From UBA11098 sp041671525 (GTDB taxonomy: Bacteria; Patescibacteriota; Minisyncoccia; Moranbacterales; UBA2206): a stretch of 64,000 nucleotides of DNA. Below, piece after piece: positions 1 through 8,202 of the stretch (position 1 is its first letter; every line of letters begins with the position of its first letter). The notes under the pieces are model-generated. The model was not told where the DNA came from, did no database searches, and worked only from the letters and a program-made list of their open reading frames with translations. Both the position numbers and the translations under genes were made by a program. The stretch covers positions 8,413 to 72,412 of the forward strand of contig JBAZBJ010000006.1 of the NCBI GenBank assembly GCA_041671525.1, in the 5' to 3' direction.

Positions 1-586
1 CCAAAGCTGGTTTGATTGCGAGATCGCCCAGGACAACATATAGGTCACCAAATACGCGCAGGTAAACCAGCAAAATTATCAGGGGTATAATCAGGGCTAC
101 GCCGGCGAGGGCCAAAATTGTGCCCAAGATGTAGGAATGACTAATAAAAAGGAAGACAATCGGGATCAAAATGATAAAGAGAATAATAATGGCAGCCAGA
201 ACAAGCAGGAGGTTGAGTCCGAGGATGCGCCAAAAATATTTCTGGCCGTGTGCGAAGCCGGATTTGAAGGTGGTGATTTCATTTTTGGTGATGGCGTGAG
301 CTGATTTGATGAGAGCGCCGCGACTGATGATGCTAAGAACAGTGATGACTATGAAGACAACTAGTAATATCACCATAAGAAATATCATCAGCCCGATGTG
401 CTGGCTCATGAAGCTGGAAACTTGTTCGCCGATAACCTTGGCCTGCTCGTTTGATCCGGAATTGCGATAGTTGAAGGAGCTGCCTGCGCCGGCCAGCGTG
501 ATGAAAAAACCAAACCACCAAAGGTGTTTGTTGTGCCAGGTGATGGTCCAGGCCTTTTTGATAATGTCGAGATAATTTATGCTCAT
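1..586 (-). CDS. Polytopic membrane protein, 3' part beyond the window
   Basis: The ATG at 586 opens a frame of 195 codons that runs off the left edge. The protein begins MSINYLDIIKKAWTITW, has a hydrophobic stretch near residues 25-38, a second around residues 66-90, and two long ones (about 130-150 and 155-180) rich in Ile, Leu and Val, so at least three or four membrane spans are present. No enzyme motif is visible. The N-terminal layout resembles glycerophosphodiester-phosphodiesterase-type membrane domains of unknown role, but that is only an impression. A TGTCAT-ended repeat sits directly upstream of the start. No Shine-Dalgarno site is seen. Confidence 0.75.
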   Translation of the reverse strand, partial: MSINYLDIIKKAWTITWHNKHLWWFGFFITLAGAGSSFNYRNSGSNEQAKVIGEQVSSFMSQHIGLMIFLMVILLVVFIVITVLSIISRGALIKSAHAITKNEITTFKSGFAHGQKYFWRILGLNLLLVLAAIIILFIILIPIVFLFISHSYILGTILALAGVALIIPLIILLVYLRVFGDLYVVLGDLAIKPAL

Positions 587-593
587 ATATCTT

Positions 594-698
594 TGTCATC
601 CTGAACTTGATTCAGGATCTAATTAGGAGCTTAAAGTTACCACAAAGCATTAGATTCCGGTTCAAGCCTGCCTACCGGCAGGCAGGCCCGGAATGACA
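594..698. repeat. TGTCAT-ended palindromic repeat (copy 1)
   Basis: The element starts TGTCATCCTGAA and ends GGAATGACA, so its ends are inverted copies. The inner arms read GATTCAGGATC and AGATTCCGG. A 20-bp palindrome CCTGCCTACCGGCAGGCAGG lies inside at 667-686. Related elements are at 23706-23792 (inside a gene), 40871-40980, 51117-51214 and 53297-53442. Confidence 0.8.
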
Positions 699-700
699 TG

Positions 701-2596
701 CTACACCGTTTTCGTTTCTTCGCCCTTCTCTTCTTCCTTTTTGATTTCTTCTACAATCTTTTCCGCCGGTTTGACTTTGGGCGCAATGCCCACGATGGCG
801 TTGAATTCTTCCTGTTCAATGGTTTCTTTTTCAATTAGAACTGCGACAATTTTTTCCAGCATTTCTTTTTTGTCATTGAGCAATTTTTCGGCGGTCGCAT
901 AGGCAGTGTGCATGAATTGGGTCACCTGCTTGTCGATGTCCTCGGCGGTTTTTTCAGAATAATTTTTTTCTTCATTCATTTCCTTGCCCAAGAAAACCAT
1001 TTCTTCTTTGTGACCAAAGGTGCGTGGTCCCAGATCACTCATGCCATAGCGGGTCACCATATTACGCGCCATCGCGGTCGCTCGCTCCAAATCATTGGAA
1101 GCGCCGGTAGTCACGTCGCCAAATTTTAATTTTTCACTGACATAACCGCCGACCAGCACGGCCAGTTCGTCGACGAAATAACTCTTGGTCAAAAGCCGGC
1201 GATCCTTTTCCGGAGCGGACAAAGTGTAGCCGCCCGCGGTGCCACGCGAAATGATGGAAACTTTTTGCACCGGATCAGCGTTCGGCAAAATGGCACCGGT
1301 CAAGGCGTGGCCGGCTTCATGATAAGCGATGACTTGTTTTTCTTGTTCATCAATCATGCGACTTTTGCGTTCCGGCCCGAGGATGACTTTTTCAATGGAC
1401 TCGGCCAATTCGATAGTTTCAATGTGTTTTTTGCCCCGGCGCGCGGCCAAAATGGCCGCCTCGTTGGTTAGATTGGAGAGATCAGCTCCGGAAAAACCAG
1501 AGGTGCGCTCCGCAATGGTGCGCAAGTTGATCGTTTCTTCCAAAGGCTTGTTTTTGGAGTGAATTTTCAAAATTTCTAGCCGTTCTTCAATGTCTGGCAG
1601 ATCCATCACCACGCGGCGGTCAAAACGTCCGGGTCGCAGCAAGGCCGGATCCAAAACATCCGGTCGGTTGGTGGCCGCAATCACAATTACATTGGTGTTG
1701 GTATCAAAGCCGTCCATCTCAACCAGAATCTGATTTAAGGTTTGTTCACGCTCATCATGTCCGCCACCCAAACCGGCGCCGCGGTGGCGACCAACCGCAT
1801 CAATCTCGTCGATGAAAACAATGGCCGGCGCATTTTTCTTGGCCTGTTTGAAAAGATCACGCACGCGCGATGCTCCCACACCGACAAACATTTCCACAAA
1901 TTCCGAACCCGAGATGTTGAAGAAGGGTACATTGGCTTCCCCCGCCACCGCGCGGGCGATCAAAGTCTTGCCGGTGCCCGGTGGTCCGAGCAATAGCACA
2001 CCCTTGGGAATCTTGGCACCCAACTTTAAAAACTTCTGCGGATGCTTCAAAAATTCCACAATTTCTTCCAGTTCGTTCTTGGATTCTTTGGCGCCAGCTA
2101 CATCTTTGAAAGTCACGCGGTTCTTTTTGTCTTTCGGATCAGTCATGCGGGCACGGGAAGTGCCGAAGGACAAGGCTTGTGCGTTCCCTCTCTGTGCTTG
2201 GCGCAGCATGAACCAGATGAAAGCGCCGATCAGCAAAAATGGCAGCAGGAACGGCAATACGGAGTTTAGCCAGAAGGACGAAGTAGATTCGCCCTTGATA
2301 TTAATATTGATGGCGGCCAATTTCGCTTGGTCGACATTGTAGTTTTTCAAGGATTCGGTGATGCCAGCCTCCGCTTCTTTGATGGATTTCTCGGTTTTAC
2401 CATCAGTCATGGTGATTGTCAGATCGTTACTATTCACATCAATTTGCTTGATTTTGCCTTCGTTGATCTGTGAAACAAGCGTGCTGAGAGAAATTTCTGC
2501 CGGTTTAGTACCGGGACCGGAATAAAGTACAAAAAGCGCGGCAATAAGCAAAAAGATCAAAACGGCTGAAGCAATGTTCTTGATTAACTTGTTCAT
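701..2596 (-). CDS. ftsH: ATP-dependent zinc metalloprotease FtsH
   Basis: FtsH is a membrane-anchored AAA+ protease that unfolds and degrades membrane and unstable cytosolic proteins. The 631 residues contain a first membrane span (about 9-25), an external segment, a second span (about 112-130), Walker A GPPGTGKT (204-211), Walker B VFIDEID (about 260-266), the second region of homology with NRPDVLDPALLRPGRFDR, and the zinc site HEAGH (426-430). Length and domain order are typical, with a Lys/Glu-rich tail. On the minus strand it follows tilS, and the tilS-ftsH order is common in bacteria. The 46-bp upstream gap is filled by a TACGAAT repeat ending 10 nt before the ATG, and no SD site is seen. 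Confidence 0.97.
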   Translation of the reverse strand: MNKLIKNIASAVLIFLLIAALFVLYSGPGTKPAEISLSTLVSQINEGKIKQIDVNSNDLTITMTDGKTEKSIKEAEAGITESLKNYNVDQAKLAAININIKGESTSSFWLNSVLPFLLPFLLIGAFIWFMLRQAQRGNAQALSFGTSRARMTDPKDKKNRVTFKDVAGAKESKNELEEIVEFLKHPQKFLKLGAKIPKGVLLLGPPGTGKTLIARAVAGEANVPFFNISGSEFVEMFVGVGASRVRDLFKQAKKNAPAIVFIDEIDAVGRHRGAGLGGGHDEREQTLNQILVEMDGFDTNTNVIVIAATNRPDVLDPALLRPGRFDRRVVMDLPDIEERLEILKIHSKNKPLEETINLRTIAERTSGFSGADLSNLTNEAAILAARRGKKHIETIELAESIEKVILGPERKSRMIDEQEKQVIAYHEAGHALTGAILPNADPVQKVSIISRGTAGGYTLSAPEKDRRLLTKSYFVDELAVLVGGYVSEKLKFGDVTTGASNDLERATAMARNMVTRYGMSDLGPRTFGHKEEMVFLGKEMNEEKNYSEKTAEDIDKQVTQFMHTAYATAEKLLNDKKEMLEKIVAVLIEKETIEQEEFNAIVGIAPKVKPAEKIVEEIKKEEEKGEETKTV

Positions 2597-2605
2597 GGTG
2601 AATCC

Positions 2606-2662
2606 CTACGAATTACGAATCTGTACGCCTGCCTGCCGGTAGGCAGGAATGTACGAATTACG
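2606..2662. repeat. TACGAAT inverted repeat interrupted by a 20-bp palindrome
   Basis: The sequence reads CTACGAATTACGAAT, then CTGTACG, then CCTGCCTGCCGGTAGGCAGG at 2628-2647, then AATGTACGAATTACG. Removing the 20-bp palindrome restores the usual GTACGAATGTACGAAT form seen in the other copies (7676, 26997, 35502, 53235, 53711). It lies immediately upstream of the ftsH start. Confidence 0.8.
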
Positions 2663-2705
2663 CATCCTTATTAAATAGTTAATAATATACGATATACGAT
2701 ACGAG

Positions 2706-3659
2706 TTACGCGATACGCGACAGTATAACTTTATCACCCTTTCTGGTCAATTTCAAGCCTTTAAATACTACAACCTGATTCTTGCTTTTCGTACTGCGCA
2801 GCGCCTTCAGCACTTCCTCGATGTGGCTAGCTTCAATATCCTTCAAATCGCTGCGTTCCCTTCCTATATATAGGAGGAGAACTCGCCGTTGCAAAGCCGG
2901 ATGTAGTGTGAGCAATTTTTTGATGCTCAGTTCCTTTTGCTTTCCCAGCAAAGCTTCAGCGTAACTGTTTAGAAAGTCATAATCCTCAGCAATGGAAGTC
3001 GTGGCGCCAAAGATGGTTTCCTTGATTGCTGGATTGAAGTTTTTTTCCAGGTATGGGATGAGTTTATTGCGGATTTTGTTTCGCAGGAATAAATTTTCCC
3101 GATTCGTCCTATCCGTCCGATACGTCAGATTGTTGTTTTTCAAATATTCCAAAATTTCTTTTCGTGAAATTCCTAACAACGGACGAATAATTTTTTCAGT
3201 TTTGAATTTCATTGCAGAAAGTCCTTGCAGTCCGGATCCCCTCATTACGCGCATTAAAAAAGTTTCCACTTGATCATCAGCATTATGCGCGACCGCAATC
3301 AGATCAAAATCATTTTCAGTTCGTACGTCTTCAAAAAATTGATAACGCATTTCGCGTAGCTTGTTTTCCGAAGCAGAATTTTTTTGCAGCACCGGCATCA
3401 TGACCGAAAATTGCAGACCATACTTTTCCGCCAGACTTTCCACAAACAATTCATCCTTGTCCGAGTCTTTCCCACGCAATCCATAATTCACATGAGCAAC
3501 AGTCAGCTCCAAATCATACTTCGGCGCCAGCTTGGACAGCACATCCAACAGACACACGCTATCCGGTCCCCCGCTCACACCCACCACAATTTTCGAACCT
3601 CTTTCAAAAAGCCCGTGTTGGAAGATGGTGTTTTGAATTGTTTTAATCAGGTTTTTCAT
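2706..3659 (-). CDS. tilS: tRNA(Ile)-lysidine synthase
   Basis: TilS converts C34 of tRNA-Ile(CAU) to lysidine using ATP, so that the tRNA reads AUA. The PP-loop SGGPDS is at residues 29-34, followed by AHVNYGLRGKDSD and AVAHNADDQVETFLMR, both characteristic of TilS. The LRNKIRNKLIPYLE segment near residue 190 matches the family's RNRIR motif. At 317 residues it is shorter than the E. coli and Bacillus enzymes, with a reduced C-terminal substrate domain. It starts 2 nt after the upstream kinase gene, so the two are almost certainly co-transcribed and probably translationally coupled. It precedes ftsH. Confidence 0.95.
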   Translation of the reverse strand: MKNLIKTIQNTIFQHGLFERGSKIVVGVSGGPDSVCLLDVLSKLAPKYDLELTVAHVNYGLRGKDSDKDELFVESLAEKYGLQFSVMMPVLQKNSASENKLREMRYQFFEDVRTENDFDLIAVAHNADDQVETFLMRVMRGSGLQGLSAMKFKTEKIIRPLLGISRKEILEYLKNNNLTYRTDRTNRENLFLRNKIRNKLIPYLEKNFNPAIKETIFGATTSIAEDYDFLNSYAEALLGKQKELSIKKLLTLHPALQRRVLLLYIGRERSDLKDIEASHIEEVLKALRSTKSKNQVVVFKGLKLTRKGDKVILSRIA

Positions 3660-3661
3660 AA

Positions 3662-4234
3662 TTATTTTTTGCTTTCAACAAACTCCATCACTTTTCCAAA
3701 AACTTCTTCAATGGAAAGATTTGTGGTGTCGATTACAAAGTCATAATTACTTTCATCATCCTGATGAATATTATAAAGATTAAAGTATCTCTCACTGTCA
3801 TCCTTGCGTCTTCGGAGTATGCTTTGTTGGATGTTTTCGACCGTATCTAGATTAGAATCTTCATTGCCGCGGTTATGCGCTTCAGAAAGCGCCTTAAAGA
3901 TTCGTTCCGCTGCTGCATCGGGGTCGACTTTTAAATAAATCTTTAATGAATTTGGAAGAAGGTGCCACGCGGTGCGGCCTTCAATAACAAAAGACTTTTC
4001 TTTTTCAGCCAGAGTTATCATGTAGTCATCGATTTCTTTTTCCAAGGCAGGATTTTCCTTAAGTAGTTTTCGAAAGGCGACTAAAGTCACCCCCTTTTTC
4101 TGAGCTTTGTCTCTGAAAATCTGACCCATATAATAACGCGGAATATTCAATTTTTCCGCTACCATCTTGGCGATGGTGCTCTTGCCGGAGCCTTCCTGGC
4201 CGTTGAAGGAGATAATAAAAATATTGGATTTCAT
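3662..4234 (-). CDS. Cytidylate/adenylate-kinase-like P-loop nucleotide kinase
   Basis: The N-terminus has a P-loop GQEGSGKST (residues 12-20), followed by a segment beginning LNIPRYYMGQIFRDKAQKKG, typical of the cytidylate kinase-like group (a short Cmk also found in archaea). An RR-rich lid, ILRRRKDDSERYFNLYNIHQ, lies near residues 140-160. The predicted reaction is phosphate transfer from ATP to a nucleoside monophosphate, probably CMP or dCMP. At 190 residues it lacks the long inserts of E. coli Cmk. It heads the minus-strand run kinase-tilS-ftsH. The exact substrate cannot be fixed from sequence. Confidence 0.8.
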   Translation of the reverse strand: MKSNIFIISFNGQEGSGKSTIAKMVAEKLNIPRYYMGQIFRDKAQKKGVTLVAFRKLLKENPALEKEIDDYMITLAEKEKSFVIEGRTAWHLLPNSLKIYLKVDPDAAAERIFKALSEAHNRGNEDSNLDTVENIQQSILRRRKDDSERYFNLYNIHQDDESNYDFVIDTTNLSIEEVFGKVMEFVESKK

Positions 4235-4297
4235 GGTAATTTTGGCTAATATTTGTTATTATTGTTGCATAGCCAAGGTAAATTGTAAATTATTTTT

Positions 4298-4993
4298 ATG
4301 TTTAGCGCAGAAACAACGATTCAAAAATATGGTCCGGAAAAAGAAGTTAAGTTGGAAGATTATGAGACTGAAATAATAGAATATGTAGAATCGGTCGAGA
4401 AGATGGAAAATTCGATCGGTATCGGTCGCACCGCGGAGGTTTTTTATTCCAAGACAAACCCGGGGATGTGTTTCAAAATCATCCATGACAAAGAATTTTA
4501 CCAAAACGATGTTATCAAAGAGGGTCATTTTTTGGACAAGGTTGAAAAGATTAAAAGTACAGTGAAGACTCCCCGACCCTATTATGCACTGATTAATGTT
4601 AAAAAAGATTATCATGTGCTAGTTATGGAAAAATTGAACGCCTTCAGTGTGGAAGATTTGATGGAGGGTCGGGAAGAAAATCTGCCAGCTGGGTTTGATC
4701 GCCGAAAATTCATCAATGAGCTGAAGGAGTTTTTTCAAATTATGCATGAGCAAAAAAAGATTTTTCATCGTGATGCGCATGGCGGCAACATCATGATCGA
4801 GCGGGAAACCGGGCGTCCATGCGTGATTGATTTCGGGACAGCCAAAGAAAGTTATATCAGCACGGAAAATCCGTATATTTATGTCGATGCAATCGGAAAA
4901 GGTGCGCTATATACCGATGATTTAGTCAGATTAGACAATATTAAGAAAGATTTGATCAACTATATAGCGGAACAAAAATCACTTGACAAATAA
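4298..4993 (+). CDS. Protein-kinase-like protein (Ser/Thr or RIO/aminoglycoside kinase fold)
   Basis: The 231-residue protein has the main features of a small protein-kinase fold. There is a glycine-rich loop GIGRTAEVF (about 39-48), a Lys in CFKII (about 57), a hinge VLVMEKL, a catalytic loop HRDAHGGN with both Asp and Asn (about 163-170), and a metal-binding DFG in VIDFGTAKES (about 183). All catalytic residues seem present, so it is probably active. The substrate is unknown. It stands alone between a minus-strand operon and a small SD-led gene whose -35 box overlaps its stop codon. The ATG at 4298 is the first in frame and has no clear SD. Confidence 0.75.
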   Translation: MFSAETTIQKYGPEKEVKLEDYETEIIEYVESVEKMENSIGIGRTAEVFYSKTNPGMCFKIIHDKEFYQNDVIKEGHFLDKVEKIKSTVKTPRPYYALINVKKDYHVLVMEKLNAFSVEDLMEGREENLPAGFDRRKFINELKEFFQIMHEQKKIFHRDAHGGNIMIERETGRPCVIDFGTAKESYISTENPYIYVDAIGKGALYTDDLVRLDNIKKDLINYIAEQKSLDK

Positions 4994-5011
4994 TTTAGTT
5001 AATGCTATGAT
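4983..5011 (+). promoter_or_regulatory. Sigma-70-type promoter for the small gene at 5054
   Basis: TTGACA at 4983-4988, a 17-nt spacer and TATGAT at 5006-5011. The -35 box overlaps the last codons and stop of the upstream kinase gene. Transcription should start near 5018. Confidence 0.75.
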
Positions 5012-5053
5012 TGTAATCCAAATAAAACCAAGGGGAAAGGAGGCTGATCTATC

Positions 5054-5251
5054 ATGATCGATATCCCGGCAAGTTTAAAAGAAAGTGTCGTAGCTGCCGC
5101 AACTGAGCTTATAGCCTCCGACAGCGAGGACCTGCTCAAACTTCCGAACGATGAAATCTTCATATCTTTGAAGAGAAATCATGAGGACTATCTATGTTTT
5201 GCGGATATTGATGTGCAGGGTAAGAAAGTTTACATTCTGCACAAAAAATAA
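5054..5251 (+). CDS. Small conserved-looking protein of unknown function
   Basis: A 65-residue protein, MIDIPASLKESVVAAATELI..., with an acidic middle and a basic end (YILHKK). It has no membrane segment, cysteine pair or recognisable motif. It is well supported as a gene by its surroundings: an own promoter with 17-nt spacing, a strong AAAGGAGG site about 10 nt before the ATG (unusual in this window), and a rho-independent terminator 20 bp after the stop. That makes it a self-contained, probably well expressed transcript. The function is not recognised. Confidence 0.7.
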   Translation: MIDIPASLKESVVAAATELIASDSEDLLKLPNDEIFISLKRNHEDYLCFADIDVQGKKVYILHKK

Positions 5252-5272
5252 GCGGCAAGAAGACAAGCAACA

Positions 5273-5301
5273 AAAACGGGACCAATGAATGGCCCCGTTT
5301 T
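5273..5301. terminator. Bidirectional rho-independent terminator
   Basis: AAAACGGGACC and GGCCCCGTTTT flank an AATGAAT loop, with A and T tracts on both sides. It ends the small gene at 5054 and also serves rpsA coming from the other strand. Confidence 0.85.
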
Positions 5302-5313
5302 ATTATTGCTTGT

Positions 5314-6747
5314 TTACTTCTTTTCTTTTTTGGCCTTAGGCTTTGCAACCTTCTTTTCTTTGGGCTCTTTCTTGGCCTTTTCGGCTTTGGCGGGTTTCTC
5401 CCCGCCTGCATCGTTATGCGAAGCATTGCGGGCAGGTTTCTTTTCTTTTACTTCCTTCGCAGGCTTTTCAACCTTTTCCGCCTTTTCAGTTTTCTCTTCT
5501 TTGACTTTTTCAGCCTTTTCTTTTTTTGCCTTATCGCCACCCATTACCAATGCTAATCCCATACGGTGATCTTTTGGTTCAACGGAAAGGATTTTCCAAT
5601 CATATTCTTGGCCGGTCTTGATCAAGTCATCAATGTTCTTACCGGGATACATTTCCGACATTTCGCTGATGTGGGCCAAGCCGTGGATGTCTTTGTTCAA
5701 GTAAACGAAAGCGCCAAAGTGATTGATCTTGTTGACTGTCCCCTTCACGATGTCGCCGGTCGTGTGTTTCAAGGTTGTCCAAGGATCTTTTTCCAGGGCG
5801 CGCATAGACAAGGAAATCTTGTCATTATCAATGCCGATGATCTTGGCCTGGACTTTTTGTCCCACTTTGACAATGTCGCGTGGATTTTCGATCAATTGCC
5901 AAGCCAATTCGGAAATGTGCACCAAACCTTCCAATTTGTCTTCTTCTGTTAGCTTGGTCGTATCGATATTGGGTGCAAAGAATTTCACAAAGGCGCCAAA
6001 GTCCACGACACCACTGATTTCCCCGGTGACCACGTCACCCAAGGACAGACCGGAAATCACTTCGCGGTCTTTTTCTTTCTGGGCGGCCTTTTCTGACACA
6101 ATCAGCTTCTCAGTTTCCCGGTCAGCGTCCAAAATGCGGACTTCCAGCTCCTGGTTGACCAATTTCTTGAGCAAAGTCAGAATCTTGTTCTTGTCGCCAT
6201 CTTCCACGCGCGGATAGTTTTTGCCAGACAGTTGCGAAACAGGCAAGAAACCAGAGATGCCATTAATTTCCACCAAAAGGCCACCTTTGTTGGCGCTCAA
6301 AACACGCGTACCCACCTTTTCTTGGGTGTCACGCTTGCTTTCCAGGTCTTCCCAAGCTTTTTCATAGGAAGCTTCGCGGATGGAAAGTTCAATGTAACCA
6401 TCTTCATTTTCCAAATCAGTGATAGTGGCGGTCACCTTGGTGCCAATTTTCAATTTGCCGCTGCCCATGCCGTCTTTGATCTCGCGACCCAGCACGATAC
6501 CGGTGCCAAAGGGCTCAATGTCGAGATAAATGGCGTTGGTGCCAATTTCAATGACCATGCCCTCCACCACATCCCCAATTTCCGGGAATTTCATGGTTGA
6601 ATCTGACAGGAGTTGCCCCATCACAGAGGTGTCTTCCTCAGCAACAACATCATTTTTTGCTTCTTTTGAAGCTTTTTTAATGGGTTTTACCTCATCTGTG
6701 TCGTGTGTTGGCATTTCGTCGACTAAGGTGTCTAAAATAGCGGTCAT
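5314..6747 (-). CDS. rpsA: 30S ribosomal protein S1 (S1-domain RNA-binding protein)
   Basis: S1 binds mRNA on the 30S subunit and helps start translation on leaders without strong SD sites, which suits this SD-poor genome. The 477 residues contain four S1 (OB-fold) repeats: about 50-130 (GDVVEGMVIEIG), 140-210 (GTRVLSANKGGLLVEI), 230-320 (GDVVTGEISGVVDFGAFVKF) and 335-405 (GDIVKGTVNKINHFGAFVYL). The last 70 residues are a Lys/Ala/Glu tail. Four repeats is fewer than the six of E. coli. A good promoter (6936-6908) gives a roughly 150-nt leader with two nested hairpins, a plausible site of autoregulation. Confidence 0.93.
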   Translation of the reverse strand: MTAILDTLVDEMPTHDTDEVKPIKKASKEAKNDVVAEEDTSVMGQLLSDSTMKFPEIGDVVEGMVIEIGTNAIYLDIEPFGTGIVLGREIKDGMGSGKLKIGTKVTATITDLENEDGYIELSIREASYEKAWEDLESKRDTQEKVGTRVLSANKGGLLVEINGISGFLPVSQLSGKNYPRVEDGDKNKILTLLKKLVNQELEVRILDADRETEKLIVSEKAAQKEKDREVISGLSLGDVVTGEISGVVDFGAFVKFFAPNIDTTKLTEEDKLEGLVHISELAWQLIENPRDIVKVGQKVQAKIIGIDNDKISLSMRALEKDPWTTLKHTTGDIVKGTVNKINHFGAFVYLNKDIHGLAHISEMSEMYPGKNIDDLIKTGQEYDWKILSVEPKDHRMGLALVMGGDKAKKEKAEKVKEEKTEKAEKVEKPAKEVKEKKPARNASHNDAGGEKPAKAEKAKKEPKEKKVAKPKAKKEKK

Positions 6748-6834
6748 TTGGTTAGTTTGTGGTTGGTAGTTTGTAGTTTTTAGCTATTTGCTACCGCCCT
6801 AAATTAAAAATTAAAAAATTCCCTGTTTAAAGGA

Positions 6835-6894
6835 AATTATTAAGAATATCGCACAAGCATTAAATCATGCTTATATTAAATTTTCTTAATAATT
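6835..6894 (-). promoter_or_regulatory. Nested inverted repeat in the rpsA leader
   Basis: The outer arms AATTATTAAGAA (6835-6846) and TTCTTAATAATT (6883-6894) enclose inner arms AAGCAT (6855-6860) and ATGCTT (6867-6872). Transcription of rpsA should begin near 6901, so this structure would form at the very 5' end of the S1 mRNA. It has no U tract of its own. Confidence 0.6.
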
Positions 6895-6907
6895 AACTAC
6901 TGAACTG

Positions 6908-6936
6908 ATTATAGGGCTCAGGCGGATTTATGTCAA
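6908..6936 (-). promoter_or_regulatory. rpsA promoter
   Basis: Read on the minus strand, TTGACA (6936-6931), a 17-nt spacer and TATAAT (6913-6908). Both hexamers match the consensus exactly, as expected for a highly expressed ribosomal gene. Confidence 0.85.
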
Positions 6937-6953
6937 GTTGCCGGCCAGTTAGC

Positions 6954-6982
6954 TTGATTGCGACCAGCTTTGGTGCTAAAAT
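6954..6982 (+). promoter_or_regulatory. Promoter for the MBL-fold gene
   Basis: TTGATT at 6954-6959, 17 nt, TAAAAT at 6977-6982. It is divergent from the rpsA promoter. The start codon lies about 30 nt beyond the predicted start of transcription. Confidence 0.55.
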
Positions 6983-7019
6983 TACTCATGTAACAGTTAA
7001 TTAAGCTTAAAATATCAAA

Positions 7020-7673
7020 ATGAACATTCAATACTATGGACATTCTTGCTTTAAAATAACCGCCAAACCGGCCGGCCGCGGTCAGGAGGACGTGACGATG
7101 TTTATCGATCCGTTTGATAAGAGCATTGGTTTGCGCCCACCACAAGGACAAGCGGACTTGGTTTTGGTAACACACGAACACCTGGACCATAACAATGTGG
7201 AGGCGCTCAAAGGTGACCCAGCCGTGGTGAACATACCCGGTGAGTATTCTGTCAAAGGCGTGAATATTGTGGGTCTGGCGTCCGAGCATGGTCCGACCAA
7301 AAATCCAGTTATTAACACAATTTTTATTTTAGAAACGGAGGATTTGAAAATTTGCCATCTGGGCGATTTGGGAGCTGATTTGACTGACAAGCAAATGGAA
7401 GAAATTGACGGCGTGGATGTGCTGATGATTCCGGTCGGCGGCAACTATACGATTGATGGCAAGAAAGCGACAGAATTGGTCAAAAAGATTGAGCCGGCCA
7501 TCGTAATCCCGATGCATTACAAATTGAGCGGAACCACAGCCGACATTACGGATGAAAAAAAATTCTGCACCGAAATGGGTAACTGTCCGAAAGAAAAAGT
7601 TTCCAAACTGAATTTGAAGAAAAAAGAGCTGGAAGGCAAAAGCATGGAAGTAGTTTTGATGGGCATTGAATAG
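7020..7673 (+). CDS. MBL-fold metal-dependent hydrolase
   Basis: A 217-residue metallo-beta-lactamase-fold protein of the Lactamase_B_3 type. The N-terminus, YYGHSCFKI, and the metal motif THEHLDH (about 58-64) are typical. Further metal ligands are likely in SEHGP, GDLGAD and the late IPMHY. The family includes the UPF0173/UlaG-like hydrolases, which cleave diverse phospho- or carboxy-esters, so no substrate can be assigned. It starts divergently from rpsA with its own promoter. A TACGAAT inverted repeat follows directly after the stop. Confidence 0.88.
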   Translation: MNIQYYGHSCFKITAKPAGRGQEDVTMFIDPFDKSIGLRPPQGQADLVLVTHEHLDHNNVEALKGDPAVVNIPGEYSVKGVNIVGLASEHGPTKNPVINTIFILETEDLKICHLGDLGADLTDKQMEEIDGVDVLMIPVGGNYTIDGKKATELVKKIEPAIVIPMHYKLSGTTADITDEKKFCTEMGNCPKEKVSKLNLKKKELEGKSMEVVLMGIE

Positions 7674-7675
7674 CA

Positions 7676-7763
7676 CTACGAATTACGAATTTATACGAAT
7701 GTACTAATGTGTGTATTCGTAATTCGTACATTCGTAAAGCGTAGCGTGTTCGTAATTCGTAGG
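7676..7763. repeat. TACGAAT inverted repeat
   Basis: The left arm, beginning CTACGAATTACGAATTTAT, and a right arm ending CGTAATTCGTAG are imperfect inverted copies built from the unit TACGAATG. The repeat fills the space between the MBL gene and the next gene, whose ATG is only 3 bases after it. Confidence 0.75.
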
Positions 7764-7765
7764 TT

Positions 7766-8059
7766 ATGAATATATATAATAAGCTGGAAGAAATAAGAAA
7801 CAAGCCGGAGCATATCCGGATGCGTTATGTGTGGCTGATGGTAACGCTCTCGATGCTGTTTGTGCTGATCATTTGGTTAGTGTCATTTAAAAGCGGACAG
7901 GAAAAAGATACGCTGTTGCCAAGCGATGTGACCAATTCGGACATTGTCAATCAATTCAATGAACAAAAAGATTCGCTGAAAAACGCGACGCAAGGAATGA
8001 CGAATGCGATTCAACAGGGCGCGGACGCAACAAATAACAGTCAGCAACAAGGCCAGTAA
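7766..8059 (+). CDS. Small single-pass membrane protein, unknown function
   Basis: A 97-residue protein with a basic N-terminus (NKPEHIRMRY), one membrane span at about residues 23-40 (VWLMVTLSMLFVLIIWLV) and a polar Gln/Asn-rich tail. The basic N-terminus suggests the tail lies outside the cell. It sits between an MBL-fold gene and gyrA, with AT-rich repeats on both sides. No family is recognised. It could assist envelope functions, but nothing in the sequence says so. Confidence 0.6.
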   Translation: MNIYNKLEEIRNKPEHIRMRYVWLMVTLSMLFVLIIWLVSFKSGQEKDTLLPSDVTNSDIVNQFNEQKDSLKNATQGMTNAIQQGADATNNSQQQGQ

Positions 8060-8066
8060 TAAATCA

Positions 8067-8162
8067 CTACAAATATACAAATCTGTTACAAATTTACAAA
8101 TATCTCAAATAAAATTGAGTCAGGTAATTTGTATATTTGTATTTGATTTGTAAATTTGTAGG
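8067..8162. repeat. AT-rich ACAAAT inverted repeat upstream of gyrA
   Basis: CTACAAATATACAAATC near 8067 is answered by an inverted copy (ATTTGTAAATTTGTAG) ending at 8162. The architecture matches the TACGAAT family with different base content. Because the right arm happens to be open in the gyrA frame, it artificially lengthens that reading frame upstream. Confidence 0.6.
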
Positions 8163-8202
8163 AGAATATTTTAATTTAACTCATAATAACTCAACAATCA
8201 TT

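Noticed and set aside
3087..3130. GACGGATAGGACGAATC-like repeat inside tilS as an insertion
   Set aside because: The encoded YRTDRTNRENLFLRN aligns with the normal TilS motif at that place and has normal length, so no insertion is needed to explain it.
8137..8202. A 22-residue N-terminal extension of GyrA
   Set aside because: It is coded by an AT-rich repeat arm, and the conserved family N-terminus begins at the ATG at 8203.
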